Shown here: positions 17,407-25,883 of the stretch, one piece after another | How the letters are laid out: the number at the start of each line of letters is the position of its first letter | How positions within the stretch are numbered: position 1 is the first letter of the stretch | Assembly: GCA_913009825.1 (NCBI GenBank) | Contig: CAJVYQ010000059.1 | Coordinates: forward strand, 1-34,964 | DNA length: 34,964 nucleotides | Source: an uncultured Deferribacteres bacterium | Lineage (GTDB): Bacteria > Zhuqueibacterota > JdFR-76 > DREG01 | Direction of reading: 5' to 3' | The notes under the pieces: generated by a model | What the model saw: only the letters and a program-made list of their open reading frames with translations | Told to the model about the DNA's origin: nothing | Database searches by the model: none | Made by a program: the position numbers and the translations under genes

Positions 17407-18381
17407 TCAATAAATTATAAACTCAGAAGTTCCGGTTGAAGAATACCTCAATCCTGCAGAGAGACAAACCATTTCTATTGATTTTTCCACACTTTTACTG
17501 TCCAGGCCGCCGGAATAAGTTCGTTCTCCCATTTTTCGCTTTAAGATAACATGACAATTAAACTGTCTTTCGATTTCTTCAAAAACTTCAGATAGAGGGA
17601 TACTGTCAAAAACATAATTTCCTGTGAGCCAACCGGTTTTGTTTTTGATTTTAAATTGAATGGGCGGCGCTGGAATCTGATTTTTAATTATTAGACTTTT
17701 GAATGCAGGATTTAGAATTAGTGGCAAAAAATTTTGTTGACTCGATTCCACACTTACTTTGCCGGTTACACAAGCAACTTCTACTTTATTGTTTCGGGAT
17801 CTAATATTAAAGGAGGTCCCTAAAACTTTTATAACCACAAAATTTGATTTTACAACAAATTCTTTTCCGTGTGTTACGTTGAAAAAGGCTTCCCCGATCA
17901 AAAATACTTCTCGTTTTTTATCCCAGTTACGCTTTTTGTATTTTAAAGAAGATGCTGCATTTAGAGTAACTTCAGAGCCTCCGGGTAAAAATATTGTTTT
18001 GTGTTCTCCTCTTTGGGCAAATTCTGAAATTAGCTGATCGCTTGTTGTCCAATAGTACACGGCAACCATCATTATTATTGCCGCTGCAATTGAAGCTGCT
18101 TGCCAAAATTTAAAAACGCCTGTTTTTTTCGCTTTATAAAATGATCCACCATGAATAGTTTCTGAGATCGAATTCCAGCGCTCTTCAGCCGATAGTCTGC
18201 TTTTTATTTTTAATTGACCGGCGCATTTCCAACTCCACTGTAACTCATTAAAATATTTTTTATCTTCCGGATTGCCAGTCAACCACTTTTCAAATTCCAC
18301 CTGTTCAGCAAAACTAATTTCCCCCGAAATCCAGCGAGCAATGAAATTGTCCTGGTAATATTTACTTCTCTTTACCATCAT
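17407..18381 (-). CDS. FecR family anti-sigma factor
   Basis: A 324-aa single-pass inner-membrane regulator. The cytoplasmic N-terminal part (about 1-90) binds the sigma factor and carries ARWISGEISFAEQVEFEKWL. A transmembrane helix lies at about 94-111 (ASIAAAIIMMVAVYYW). The periplasmic FecR domain (about 121-215) contains TIFLPGGSEVTLNAASSLKY, GEAFFNVTHGKEFVVK and LGTSFNIRS. The C-terminal domain at about 248-322 (GNYVFDSIPLSEVFEEIERQ) is the STN-related DUF4974 type that pairs with the receptor. It sits 12 bases before the TonB receptor gene and 297 bases after the sigma factor gene. In the known Fec-type model, the receptor reports ligand binding to FecR, which then frees or activates the sigma factor. 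Confidence 0.93.
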   Translation of the reverse strand: MMVKRSKYYQDNFIARWISGEISFAEQVEFEKWLTGNPEDKKYFNELQWSWKCAGQLKIKSRLSAEERWNSISETIHGGSFYKAKKTGVFKFWQAASIAAAIIMMVAVYYWTTSDQLISEFAQRGEHKTIFLPGGSEVTLNAASSLKYKKRNWDKKREVFLIGEAFFNVTHGKEFVVKSNFVVIKVLGTSFNIRSRNNKVEVACVTGKVSVESSQQNFLPLILNPAFKSLIIKNQIPAPPIQFKIKNKTGWLTGNYVFDSIPLSEVFEEIERQFNCHVILKRKMGERTYSGGLDSKSVEKSIEMVCLSAGLRYSSTGTSEFIIY

Positions 18382-18678
18382 TCTTTTCTCTCTTTTATTT
18401 TTACTATTATTAAATACACATCACTCCGGAGTAACCCTGATATTCTTTTATTTTTTTTGACTGGAACAACATGATGGACAGGATGAAAATCACGTGATTA
18501 TTCTTCAGTGGGATTGGCAGTGAATTGTTAATTGTAAAGTTTTATTAAAACTCCGGATATTTTCAAATTTGATATTTTAATTCCTCTTCGACAGGATTTT
18601 AGGAAATGTGAGGTGAAAGGATTATTAAACAAATTGCTGTATTTTTATTAGCAGAACAGAGGGATTCGTCAATTAAAC

Positions 18679-19236
18679 CTAAGAACCAGATTTCAGCGCT
18701 TTTCTCAGGCTCTTTAGCGCTTTTCCAATATGCGTCTCAACGGTTTTGATGCTGATGTTTAATCGATTTGCAATCTCTTTGTGAGAAAGATTGTCGTGCC
18801 TGCTCATCATAAAAACTGTTCTTTGCTGCCCGGGTAATTTTTCTAATGCTTTTATGAAGTTGTTCTTTAATTCATTCAGCTCAAGATGAAATAATGGAGA
18901 GGAAAAATTTTCCTGATCAGCCCGTAATTCCAATTCCTTCTGAAAATTTTGCACAACTATTTTATGGCGGTAATAATTTGCCGTTAAATTTTTTGCGATC
19001 GTGTAAAGATAGGCCGGCAAAGACAACTCTTCTTTTAATTGATATCTGTTTTCCCAAAGTTTTACAAACACATCTTGTAAAAGATCTTCAGCAGTTTGAG
19101 AATCTCCAATTTTAAAAAAGAGATAGTTGAAAATATTGTCGTGTAATTCTCTAAAACTTTCTTCAAAGGCTTCACTGTTGGAAGATTTTAACAACGGAAT
19201 CAGGTTGTTAAAGTTTTTATTTTCTCTTTTAGTCAT
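18679..19236 (-). CDS. ECF-type RNA polymerase sigma-70 factor (FecI-like)
   Basis: A 185-aa extracytoplasmic-function sigma factor of normal length. Region 2 covers about 25-95 (FRELHDNIFNYLFFKIGDSQ, AEDLLQDVFVKLWEN, LYTIAKNLTANYYRH). Region 4 covers about 125-180, with the helix-turn-helix LSHKEIANRLNISIKTVETH and a basic end (ALKSLRKALK). Region 3 is absent, as expected for this group. With the FecR and TonB receptor genes just downstream on the same strand it forms a cell-surface signalling set. Its likely targets are the promoters of this set and possibly the nearby export enzymes; no binding sites could be confirmed. The 297-bp gap to fecR contains no gene that I can see. Confidence 0.94.
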   Translation of the reverse strand: MTKRENKNFNNLIPLLKSSNSEAFEESFRELHDNIFNYLFFKIGDSQTAEDLLQDVFVKLWENRYQLKEELSLPAYLYTIAKNLTANYYRHKIVVQNFQKELELRADQENFSSPLFHLELNELKNNFIKALEKLPGQQRTVFMMSRHDNLSHKEIANRLNISIKTVETHIGKALKSLRKALKSGS

Positions 19237-19442
19237 TGATTTAACATGATGTTATAAAACCGAATGGATTTTTTGTAACTATTGGATAGTAAAAATAAAA
19301 ATTACTAAAGTCAAGTAGAAATATACACTAAGAGAGATACTTTAGTTTTAGGCAGAGAACATGCCTTCAAAACCGTCGAAACGGTTAGACTAAATCTTGT
19401 TTCTTCATCGACGCCTGATTTAATTAAAATTTGAAGGAGATG

Positions 19443-19562
19443 TTACAAATAAATGATCCGTTTCAACGGTTTTGAAAAAGTGATAATTGTTTTAAGCGAC
19501 CCCAAATAGGCGTTGGAACTGCCACTGATTCCACCGCTAATAATGATTACATCCAATTTCAT
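19443..19562 (-). pseudogene. Remnant of an FAD/NAD-binding oxidoreductase N-terminus
   Basis: A 39-codon frame begins MKLDVIIISGGISGSSNAYL, which closely matches the beta-alpha-beta dinucleotide fold at the start of FAD-dependent oxidoreductases (DVIIIGGGISGSSAAYL), with the first Gly of the GxGxxG motif replaced by Ser. After about 22 residues it runs into an AACCGTTGAAACGG-type palindromic repeat and stops. The remaining 300+ residues of such an enzyme are absent. It is probably a stump left by deletion and repeat insertion. Confidence 0.4.
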
Positions 19563-19750
19563 TCCCGAACGCTCTTATCGGTTTGCCAGCAAAAGGCAGG
19601 CCTGTTTGTTGCAGACAGGCCGCTAAAAACATGCGGAATGACAACTTGGCATGTCGTTGCAAAGAAGGTAAATATACCAACAATCCTGATTTCTAATTTC
19701 CAATTTCTTATTAGTGTCTGAACGAAAACCCCCTTTTCTGTAATTAATGA

Positions 19751-19880
19751 GTTTGTTGATTAATTAAACTTCCAAAGTTCTTGATCAATTCTGCAAACTG
19801 TGATTTATATTTTTAGAACATACGATATGTTGACAAACGCCCCCGGAGAAACTTTGGAAGTTTAATTAATCAACAGAATC
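19751..19880. mobile_element. MITE family 2, copy B, nested in a TGTCTG element
   Basis: This 130-bp element is the reverse complement of copy A (2930-3064), with ends TTGATTAATTAAACTTCC and its complement. It is flanked by ATTAATGA at 19743-19750 and 19881-19888. The sequence just left of it (19712-19742, TAGTGTCTGAACGAAAAC, then TTTTCTGTAATTAATGA) is one end of the TGTCTG family, so copy B inserted into an older element. No matching right end of that older element remains obvious. Confidence 0.85.
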
Positions 19881-20112
19881 ATTAATGACGTTTTTTGTTG
19901 TTTTTCAGAGTTTCAGGGAAACATAATTCAACACATTGGAAACAAATTTTCCATTACAATAATGGTAAAAATAAACGAAAAAATCAAATTTTACAATTTC
20001 ATCCTTGCCTTTTTCATGTAAGAGACTTAAAATAAGGAACATCGATATTCACTAGCGACATATTTGATTTGCGTTTCTGCCTCCCTTTGAAGGATAAAAG
20101 AGAGAGAACAAA

Positions 20113-21507
20113 ATGCCAACCGTAAAGCAAAACAGAAGACAGTTTTTAGAAACGCTCACACTAAGTTCGGCAGCTTTTGCCCTGTATGGCACATCCTGCG
20201 CAAAGGATGACACAGCGGAAAAACCAAATTTTATCATCATCTTCACAGATGACCAGGGTTACGGGGATGTGGGCGTTTATGGCGCACAGGGATTTCAAAC
20301 ACCCAATCTGGACATCATGGCTGCAAAAGGCGTGCGTTTCACCGATTTTTATGTTCCGGCCACGGTATGCACGCCATCCAGAGCCGGATTGTTGACCGGA
20401 TGCTATCCTAAGCGGGTCGGGCTCTATAAGGCGGTTCTGTTCCCTTTTTCAGATCACGGCCTTAATCCGGCAGAAATAACCATTCCCGAAATGTTAAAAC
20501 CGCAGGGGTATCGTTCCGCCTGCATCGGTAAATGGCATTTGGGACATCATAAAAAATTTATGCCCAACAAACAGGGGTTCAATTATTTTTACGGCGTTCC
20601 CTATTCAAATGACATGGACAAATATCTGTATCGAAATCCTCCGTTCCAGTCCCCTCCCCTGCCGCTTTATGAAAATGAAAAGCTGCTGGAAAGCGGTCCC
20701 GATCAGAACTATCTGACGAAACGTTACACAGAAAAAGCAGTTGAATTCATCAAACAAAACAGAGATCAACCTTTCTTTTTGTACCTTGCCCACAATATGC
20801 CGCACCTGCCGCTGCATGCTTCCGATAAATTTCGCGGTTCCAGCAAACGCGGACTTTACGGAGATGTCATTCAGGAAATCGACTGGAGTGTTGGGAAAAT
20901 ATTACGGACCCTGAATGAATTGAAACTGGAACAAAAAACGCTGGTCATTTTCACTTCGGACAACGGACCTGTGCTGCGCAAGAATGCCGGAACTGCCGGA
21001 CCGTTGCGCGGCGGGAAAGCCACAACCTGGGAAGGCGGCCCAAGAGTTCCGTGTATCATTTCCTGGCCGGGACATATTCCCAAAAACAAAATATGCAGAG
21101 AATTGGCGACAACTATGGACTTTTTCCCGACTTTCGCCAAACTGTCCGGTTCGCATCTGCCCGATGATCGTAAAATAGACGGGCACGATATCAGCGATCT
21201 GTTGTTTAAGCCGGAACGCGCAATGACACCCTGCAAAGCTTTCTACTACTACGGGCGGGACGGAAATTTGGAAGCAGTCAGAGAGGGTGACTGGAAGCTG
21301 CATATTGCAAAAAACAGAGGCTGGAATAAAAAGCAAGGTCCGTTTCCGATCAGCCTTTACAATTTAAAACAGGATATTGGCGAAACACAAAATGTAGCAA
21401 CCCGGCATCCGGAATTGGTTGACAAACTACAAAAGAAGATCAATCGTTTTAATGCGCAATTATCCCGTGAAGCAAGGCCGGTTGGCCGCTTTGAAATTTC
21501 GAAATAA
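20113..21507 (+). CDS. Sulfatase (formylglycine-dependent, alkaline-phosphatase superfamily)
   Basis: A 464-aa exported sulfate-ester hydrolase. The N-terminus has a twin-arginine motif (NRRQFLETL) followed by a lipobox (YGTSCAKD, Cys29), suggesting a Tat-exported lipoprotein. The calcium site uses Asp46-Asp47 in FTDDQGYGD, and Asp283-Asn284 in FTSDNGP. Cys86 in VCTPSRAGLLTG is the residue converted to formylglycine by a maturase, the C-T-P-S-R form of the sulfatase signature. GKWHLGH and LAHNMPHLPLH supply the other catalytic histidines. The C-terminal subdomain ends with the usual GDWKLHI and IGETQNVA. Substrate is unknown, but the two GH172 genes that follow on the same strand point to a sulfated glycan. 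Spacing to the next gene is 108 bases. Confidence 0.94.
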   Translation: MPTVKQNRRQFLETLTLSSAAFALYGTSCAKDDTAEKPNFIIIFTDDQGYGDVGVYGAQGFQTPNLDIMAAKGVRFTDFYVPATVCTPSRAGLLTGCYPKRVGLYKAVLFPFSDHGLNPAEITIPEMLKPQGYRSACIGKWHLGHHKKFMPNKQGFNYFYGVPYSNDMDKYLYRNPPFQSPPLPLYENEKLLESGPDQNYLTKRYTEKAVEFIKQNRDQPFFLYLAHNMPHLPLHASDKFRGSSKRGLYGDVIQEIDWSVGKILRTLNELKLEQKTLVIFTSDNGPVLRKNAGTAGPLRGGKATTWEGGPRVPCIISWPGHIPKNKICRELATTMDFFPTFAKLSGSHLPDDRKIDGHDISDLLFKPERAMTPCKAFYYYGRDGNLEAVREGDWKLHIAKNRGWNKKQGPFPISLYNLKQDIGETQNVATRHPELVDKLQKKINRFNAQLSREARPVGRFEISK

Positions 21508-21615
21508 GTGAATCACTTTTTATCCTCTTCATGAACCTCTGCGAATTCCCCGGGAAGGTAAAATGATAAAAATGGGTGCCCTCGGGTACTCAAGTTAAAC
21601 AAAAGGAGAACCGAC

Positions 21616-22764
21616 ATGAAAAGAATCATTGCATCGCTCATTATAATAGGTATGATTGCAGCTATTTCACCTATCCTGTTTGCCCAGCAATCCAATTTTA
21701 ACGGCCTGCACATGAATATGGGCAATCTGTTCCGGTTGTCCCACGCCAAAACACGCTCCATCAGTCCGGAGAATTTTACCGGCGAAAAAGGCAAAGGCGG
21801 TATGTCCACCGACGGTCTGGCCGCAAAAGCAGCGCGGGATTTGGGACAGGGCTGGAAAGTTTCGCCCTACATTCACATCAAATCCAAAGAAACTTTTGTT
21901 TTAGCAGAAATTAATGGTCCCGGCGCTATTCAGCAAATCTGGATGACTCCAACAGGAAACTGGCGTTTTTCTATCCTGCGCTTTTACTGGGATGGCGAAA
22001 CCGAACCGTCGGTGGAAGTGCCTGTGGGTGATTTTTTTGCCAGCGGCTGGGGGAAATACGCCAAAGTAACCTCCTTAGCGGTTAACGTGAATCCGGGCAG
22101 CGCATTCAACTGCTACTGGGTGATGCCGTTCCGCAAATCATGCAAAATAACCATGGAAAATCTGGATGATAAAAAGATGACCCTGTTCTACCAGATCAAT
22201 TATACACTGACCGATGTTCCCGATGATGCGGCTTATTTTCACGCACAATTCCGGCGAACCAATCCGGTACTCTACAAACAGGATTACACAATTGCAGACG
22301 GCATCAAAGGGCAGGGACAGTACGTGGGGACCTACATGTGCTGGGGATCGAACAGCAGCGGCTGGTGGGGCGAAGGAGAAATCAAATTTTACATGGATGG
22401 CGACACCAAGTTCCCAACTATCTGCGGTACCGGCACAGAGGATTACTTTTGCGGTTCATACTGTTTTGTGGTAAATAACCGATACGTAGAATATTCAACC
22501 CCGTATGCCGGTATGCCTCAGGTACTGAAACCGGACGGATTATGGAATTCCCAGCAGCGTTTCAGTCTGTACCGCTGGCATATTCTGGATCCCATTCGAT
22601 TTGAAAAAGATCTGAAAGTAACCATGCAAGCTCTGGGCTGGCACTCCGGCGGGCGCTATTTACCTTTGCAGGATGATATTTCCTCCGTAGCTTTTTGGTA
22701 CCAAACCGAGCCTCATGCAAAATTTCCCAAACTGCCGGATCGGGATTATCTGGAAGTGAAATAA
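21616..22764 (+). CDS. GH172 (DUF2961) family glycoside hydrolase, paralogue 1
   Basis: A 382-aa exported enzyme of the DUF2961 family, now GH172, whose characterised members act on difructose dianhydride, alpha-fructofuranosides and D-arabinofuranosides. A signal peptide ends at about ILFAQQ. The core has SHAKTRSISPENFTGEKGKG, GPGAIQQIWMTP, LRFYWDGETEPSVEVPVGDF, WWGEGEIKFYMDGD and GTGTEDYFCGSY; Glu255 and Glu275 in the last two are the likely catalytic carboxylates by family analogy. The end (LPLQDDISSVAFWYQTEPH) completes the double jelly-roll, and length is normal. AAGGAG precedes the ATG. It follows the sulfatase gene and precedes a very similar paralogue, so it probably belongs to a glycan-use cluster. 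Confidence 0.92.
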   Translation: MKRIIASLIIIGMIAAISPILFAQQSNFNGLHMNMGNLFRLSHAKTRSISPENFTGEKGKGGMSTDGLAAKAARDLGQGWKVSPYIHIKSKETFVLAEINGPGAIQQIWMTPTGNWRFSILRFYWDGETEPSVEVPVGDFFASGWGKYAKVTSLAVNVNPGSAFNCYWVMPFRKSCKITMENLDDKKMTLFYQINYTLTDVPDDAAYFHAQFRRTNPVLYKQDYTIADGIKGQGQYVGTYMCWGSNSSGWWGEGEIKFYMDGDTKFPTICGTGTEDYFCGSYCFVVNNRYVEYSTPYAGMPQVLKPDGLWNSQQRFSLYRWHILDPIRFEKDLKVTMQALGWHSGGRYLPLQDDISSVAFWYQTEPHAKFPKLPDRDYLEVK

Positions 22765-22847
22765 TCAAATGAAGTTCGATGCGGGACTATGCGATAAAAC
22801 AGGATTCCGGATATTTGTCCGAAAATACCGTTTTTATCATTTTGATC

Positions 22848-23012
22848 GTAACCGATCACAGGAGGTGAACAACCTAAAAAAACCGTTAAAACGGTTCTAA
22901 AATATTTTTTATGCGTTAGCCCACGACTTAAGTCGTGGGCTAAAATAGTAAAGATATTAGCAACCGCTTCAGCGGTTTAAACTTAATGCATGTTTACGCC
23001 GTGATCGGTTAC
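22848..23012. mobile_element. Nested palindromic element with GTAACCGATCAC ends and TTTTGATC duplication
   Basis: The outer 12-bp repeats GTAACCGATCAC / GTGATCGGTTAC are perfect and are flanked by TTTTGATC at 22840-22847 and 23013-23020. Inside lie three more palindromes: AACCGTTAAAACGGTT (22881-22896), a perfect 28-bp one centred on GACTTAAGTC (22916-22943), and AACCGCTTCAGCGGTT (22962-22977). The element fills most of the gap between the two GH172 genes and has no coding capacity. Confidence 0.85.
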
Positions 23013-23166
23013 TTTTGATCCGCTAAAAAACGAAGGATTTTTTTCACTTATTTATTTTCAGTGGAGATATGATTTCAAAATTTCGTTTCTCCCTGGATAA
23101 AAGTTTCATCGGCTTTCAGACAAACGTTAATCAATCTATTCATTTTACAAAAAAAGGAGAAAAATC

Positions 23167-24315
23167 ATGGGAAAATTCCTTGCACTTTTTTGTCTTATTG
23201 GCATAATGGCCGTTTTTTCACCGGACGTTTCCGGCCAGCAATCTGGTTTCAATGGTCTTTACATGAACATGGGTAACCTGTCTCATTTATCGCACGCCAA
23301 AACCCGCTCCATCAGTCCGGAGAATTTTACCGGCGAAAAAGGCAAAGGCGGCATGTCCACCGACGGTCTTGCCGCTAAAGCGGCACGGGATTTGGGACAG
23401 GGCTGGAAAATTTCGCCGTACATTCACATCAAATCCAAACAAACTTACGTACTCGCAGATATTATGGGCCCCGGCGCTATCCAGCAAATCTGGATGACCC
23501 CGACGGGAAACTGGCGATATTCTATCCTGCGCTTCTATTGGGATGGTGAAACGGAACCATCTGTAGAAGTACCGGTTGGGGATTTTTTTGCCAGCGGTTG
23601 GGGAAAATATGCAAAAGTCACCTCCCTTCCCGTCAATGTCAATCCGGGCAGCGCTTTCAATTGCTACTGGGTGATGCCGTTCCGCAAATCCTGCAAAATC
23701 ACCATGGAAAATCTTGATGATAAACAGATGACGGTTTATTATCAAATTAATTACACTCTCACGGATGTTCCCGAAGACGCCGCTTATTTTCATGCCCGGT
23801 TCAGACGTGTTAATCCGCTCCCCTACAAAGATGTTTACACCATCGTGGACGGCATTAAAGGATGGGGACAATATGTAGGCACGTATATTTGCTGGGGCTC
23901 CAATAGCAGCGGCTGGTGGGGCGAAGGCGAAATTAAATTTTATATCGATGGCGATAAAAAATTCCCTACTATCTGCGGCACCGGCACGGAAGATTATTTT
24001 TGCGGCTCGTACGGATTCGAAGTAAATGGCCGGTATCAGGAATACACCACACCATACGCAGGGATGCCGCAAGTTTTAATCCCTGATGGTCTGAACCAAT
24101 CGCAGCAGCGATTCGGTCTGTACAGATGGCATATCATGGATCCGGTGCGGTTTGAGAAAAATTTGAAGGTAACTATCCAGGCTTTGGGCTGGCGTTCCGG
24201 CGGCCGTTATCTGCCGTTGCAGGATGATATTTCTTCCGTGGCATTCTGGTATCAAACGGAACCCCATAAAAAATTCCCTAAACTGCCGGATCGGGATGAG
24301 TTGGAAATTAAATAA
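23167..24315 (+). CDS. GH172 (DUF2961) family glycoside hydrolase, paralogue 2
   Basis: The same length as its neighbour (382 aa) and alignable without gaps, with over four-fifths identity by eye. Signal peptide (LFCLIGIMAVFSPDVSGQQ), catalytic-region motifs (WWGEGEIKFYIDGD, GTGTEDYFCGSY) and C-terminus are all kept. Differences cluster around residues 205-230 and 290-330 (for example FEVNGRYQEYTTP for FVVNNRYVEYSTP), which may tune substrate choice. The DNA of the first part (SHAKTRSISPEN to IKSK) is nearly identical to paralogue 1, whereas later parts differ at many third codon positions. AAGGAG precedes the ATG. A 400-bp gap holding a mobile palindromic element separates the two copies, so they may have separate messages. 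Confidence 0.92.
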   Translation: MGKFLALFCLIGIMAVFSPDVSGQQSGFNGLYMNMGNLSHLSHAKTRSISPENFTGEKGKGGMSTDGLAAKAARDLGQGWKISPYIHIKSKQTYVLADIMGPGAIQQIWMTPTGNWRYSILRFYWDGETEPSVEVPVGDFFASGWGKYAKVTSLPVNVNPGSAFNCYWVMPFRKSCKITMENLDDKQMTVYYQINYTLTDVPEDAAYFHARFRRVNPLPYKDVYTIVDGIKGWGQYVGTYICWGSNSSGWWGEGEIKFYIDGDKKFPTICGTGTEDYFCGSYGFEVNGRYQEYTTPYAGMPQVLIPDGLNQSQQRFGLYRWHIMDPVRFEKNLKVTIQALGWRSGGRYLPLQDDISSVAFWYQTEPHKKFPKLPDRDELEIK

Positions 24316-24433
24316 CTTTTGGGGCACTTTTTTACACCCCGGGGGTTTTCCAAACCCAGAGATGCGGGCAACGCAGAGTGCGCAGAGATTCGCAGAGCTA
24401 CTCATATTTCTGGTTCAAAGTTTAACGGTACGG

Positions 24434-24482
24434 AACATTTTAGTTCATTGGAAATCAAATATTTTCAATGAACTAAAATGTT
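24434..24482. other. Perfect inverted repeat between convergent genes
   Basis: Seventeen-bp arms AACATTTTAGTTCATTG / CAATGAACTAAAATGTT surround a 15-base AT-rich loop, midway between the GH172 gene (plus) and the permease gene (minus). It could act as a two-way transcription barrier or be a minimal mobile element; borders of the type CTAAAATGTTAC also occur near 12813-12825 and 34957. An ACGCAGAGTGCGCAGAG-type short repeat lies just left of it. Confidence 0.6.
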
Positions 24483-24539
24483 ACTTACAAAGCATTGCTC
24501 GGCATCTTCTTTCTGTGGCCTAAAACATTCGCAAAGACA

Positions 24540-25883
24540 TCATCCTTCCCTTCTCTCAAAATGATCCCTGTTCTGCCATTTTATCCACACATAAACCGGA
24601 AACCCGGCAAGAATCAGCAGAAATCCCCAGTAAACCGTCTCCTGCCCGGCACCGGCCACTGCCCATAAAGAGTAAAGAAATGCCAAAATCGCCACAACGG
24701 AAGCACGAACAAGTTTGGGCTTGCTGAATTGATCCCGGTTTCTCATAAAAAGCAACAACTCCGACATGGCACAGAAAATATAAGGCAGCAGGGACGTTAA
24801 AGCCGCTAACAGGATAATGAAAGTGAACAACTCAACCAACCCTTTGGTATAGTTTACTGAAATCAGTACCGTGACCAACAAACTGGAGATAACGAGGCCG
24901 GAGGTTGGTGTACCACGCCGGGATACTTTACCAAAAATTGCCGGGAAAAGACGGTCGCGGGCTGTTGCCAACGGGATTTGACCCTGCAACAGAATCCAGC
25001 CGTTCAAGGCACCGAAACAAGAGATAACCGCACCGACGGCAACGGCATATCCGGCGCCGGTATTCCAAATGGAGGTTGCTGCATCGGAAAACGGCGCGGT
25101 TGATTTGGCCAAATCAGACGGCGCAACGATACCCATGACCGCTACCGTCGCCAAAATGTAAATCACAGCGGCGATAAGTGTGCCCAGAATGGTTGCCCTG
25201 GGAATGGTCTTTTGCGGCTCCTTTACATTGTCCGCCGGAATGGTAGCGGATTCCAGGCCCAAAAATGCCCAAAGGGTTAGAGTGGCGGTTGCGGTGATAG
25301 CGGAGAAGGATGAACTGCTGCTTAAATTGAAGGGATGAAAATGGCTCAAATTAAAATGGAAGAAGCCCACAATTGCAATCAGAATTAACGGCAGCAGTTT
25401 CAACACCGTAGTAACCACCTGGATGTAACCGACATTGCGAATTCCGGCCGAATTCACATAAGTGAGAATCCATACAACGGAAATAGCAGTCAGCGCTGCC
25501 AGTGACGGTGTATGGGAAACTGCCGGCCAGAACACACCGAGATACCCGGCCAGCGCCACAGCGATGGCGGCGTTCCCGGCTAAAATGGAAATCCAGTACC
25601 CCCATGCCACAATGAAACCGGCAAAATCGCCGAATCCGTGCCGGGTGTAAACATAAGGCCCGCCTGCTTTTGGCACCATGCGACTCAATGTAGAAAATAC
25701 CATCGCCAACAGCACGGCGCCGGTTGTAGTAAACAGCCAGCCAAAGATGCTGATGCCGCCAAAAACCGCCAGAGACGCGGGCAGCAAAAACACACCGGAA
25801 GCGATCATATTGCCCACAACCAAGGCCGTACTCATCCAAATTCCCAGTTCTCTTTGGGATTGCGCTTTTTCTTCAGACGACAT
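24540..25883 (-). CDS. APC superfamily amino-acid permease (APA-type, AdiC-like)
   Basis: A 447-aa inner-membrane transporter with about twelve hydrophobic helices. The N-terminal helix 1 carries the broken-helix substrate motif GNMIASGVFLLPASLA (24-39), the signature of the basic amino-acid/polyamine antiporter group exemplified by the arginine:agmatine exchanger AdiC. Helix 3 region reads SRMVPKAGGPYVYTRHGFGDF, again typical. The helix 6 segment LWAFLGLESATIPADNVKEP matches the substrate-proximal stretch of the group. Exchange of a cationic amino acid or its amine is likely, but other APC substrates are possible. The gene stands alone, convergent with the GH172 gene. No decarboxylase is beside it, unlike in acid-resistance systems. 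Confidence 0.9.
   Translation of the reverse strand: MSSEEKAQSQRELGIWMSTALVVGNMIASGVFLLPASLAVFGGISIFGWLFTTTGAVLLAMVFSTLSRMVPKAGGPYVYTRHGFGDFAGFIVAWGYWISILAGNAAIAVALAGYLGVFWPAVSHTPSLAALTAISVVWILTYVNSAGIRNVGYIQVVTTVLKLLPLILIAIVGFFHFNLSHFHPFNLSSSSSFSAITATATLTLWAFLGLESATIPADNVKEPQKTIPRATILGTLIAAVIYILATVAVMGIVAPSDLAKSTAPFSDAATSIWNTGAGYAVAVGAVISCFGALNGWILLQGQIPLATARDRLFPAIFGKVSRRGTPTSGLVISSLLVTVLISVNYTKGLVELFTFIILLAALTSLLPYIFCAMSELLLFMRNRDQFSKPKLVRASVVAILAFLYSLWAVAGAGQETVYWGFLLILAGFPVYVWIKWQNRDHFERREG

Larger units (their letters stand above)
19237..20112. other. Intergenic region with palindromes and nested elements
   Basis: Between the divergently transcribed sigma factor and sulfatase genes lie palindromes of the AACCGTNGAAACGGTT type (19371-19386 and around 19459-19470), a GGCAGGCCTG/CAGACAGGCC inverted repeat (about 19595-19622), the oxidoreductase stump at 19443-19562, and the nested elements at 19712-19888. 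The last 220 bases before the sulfatase are AT-rich without clear features beyond its promoter region. Confidence 0.6.
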
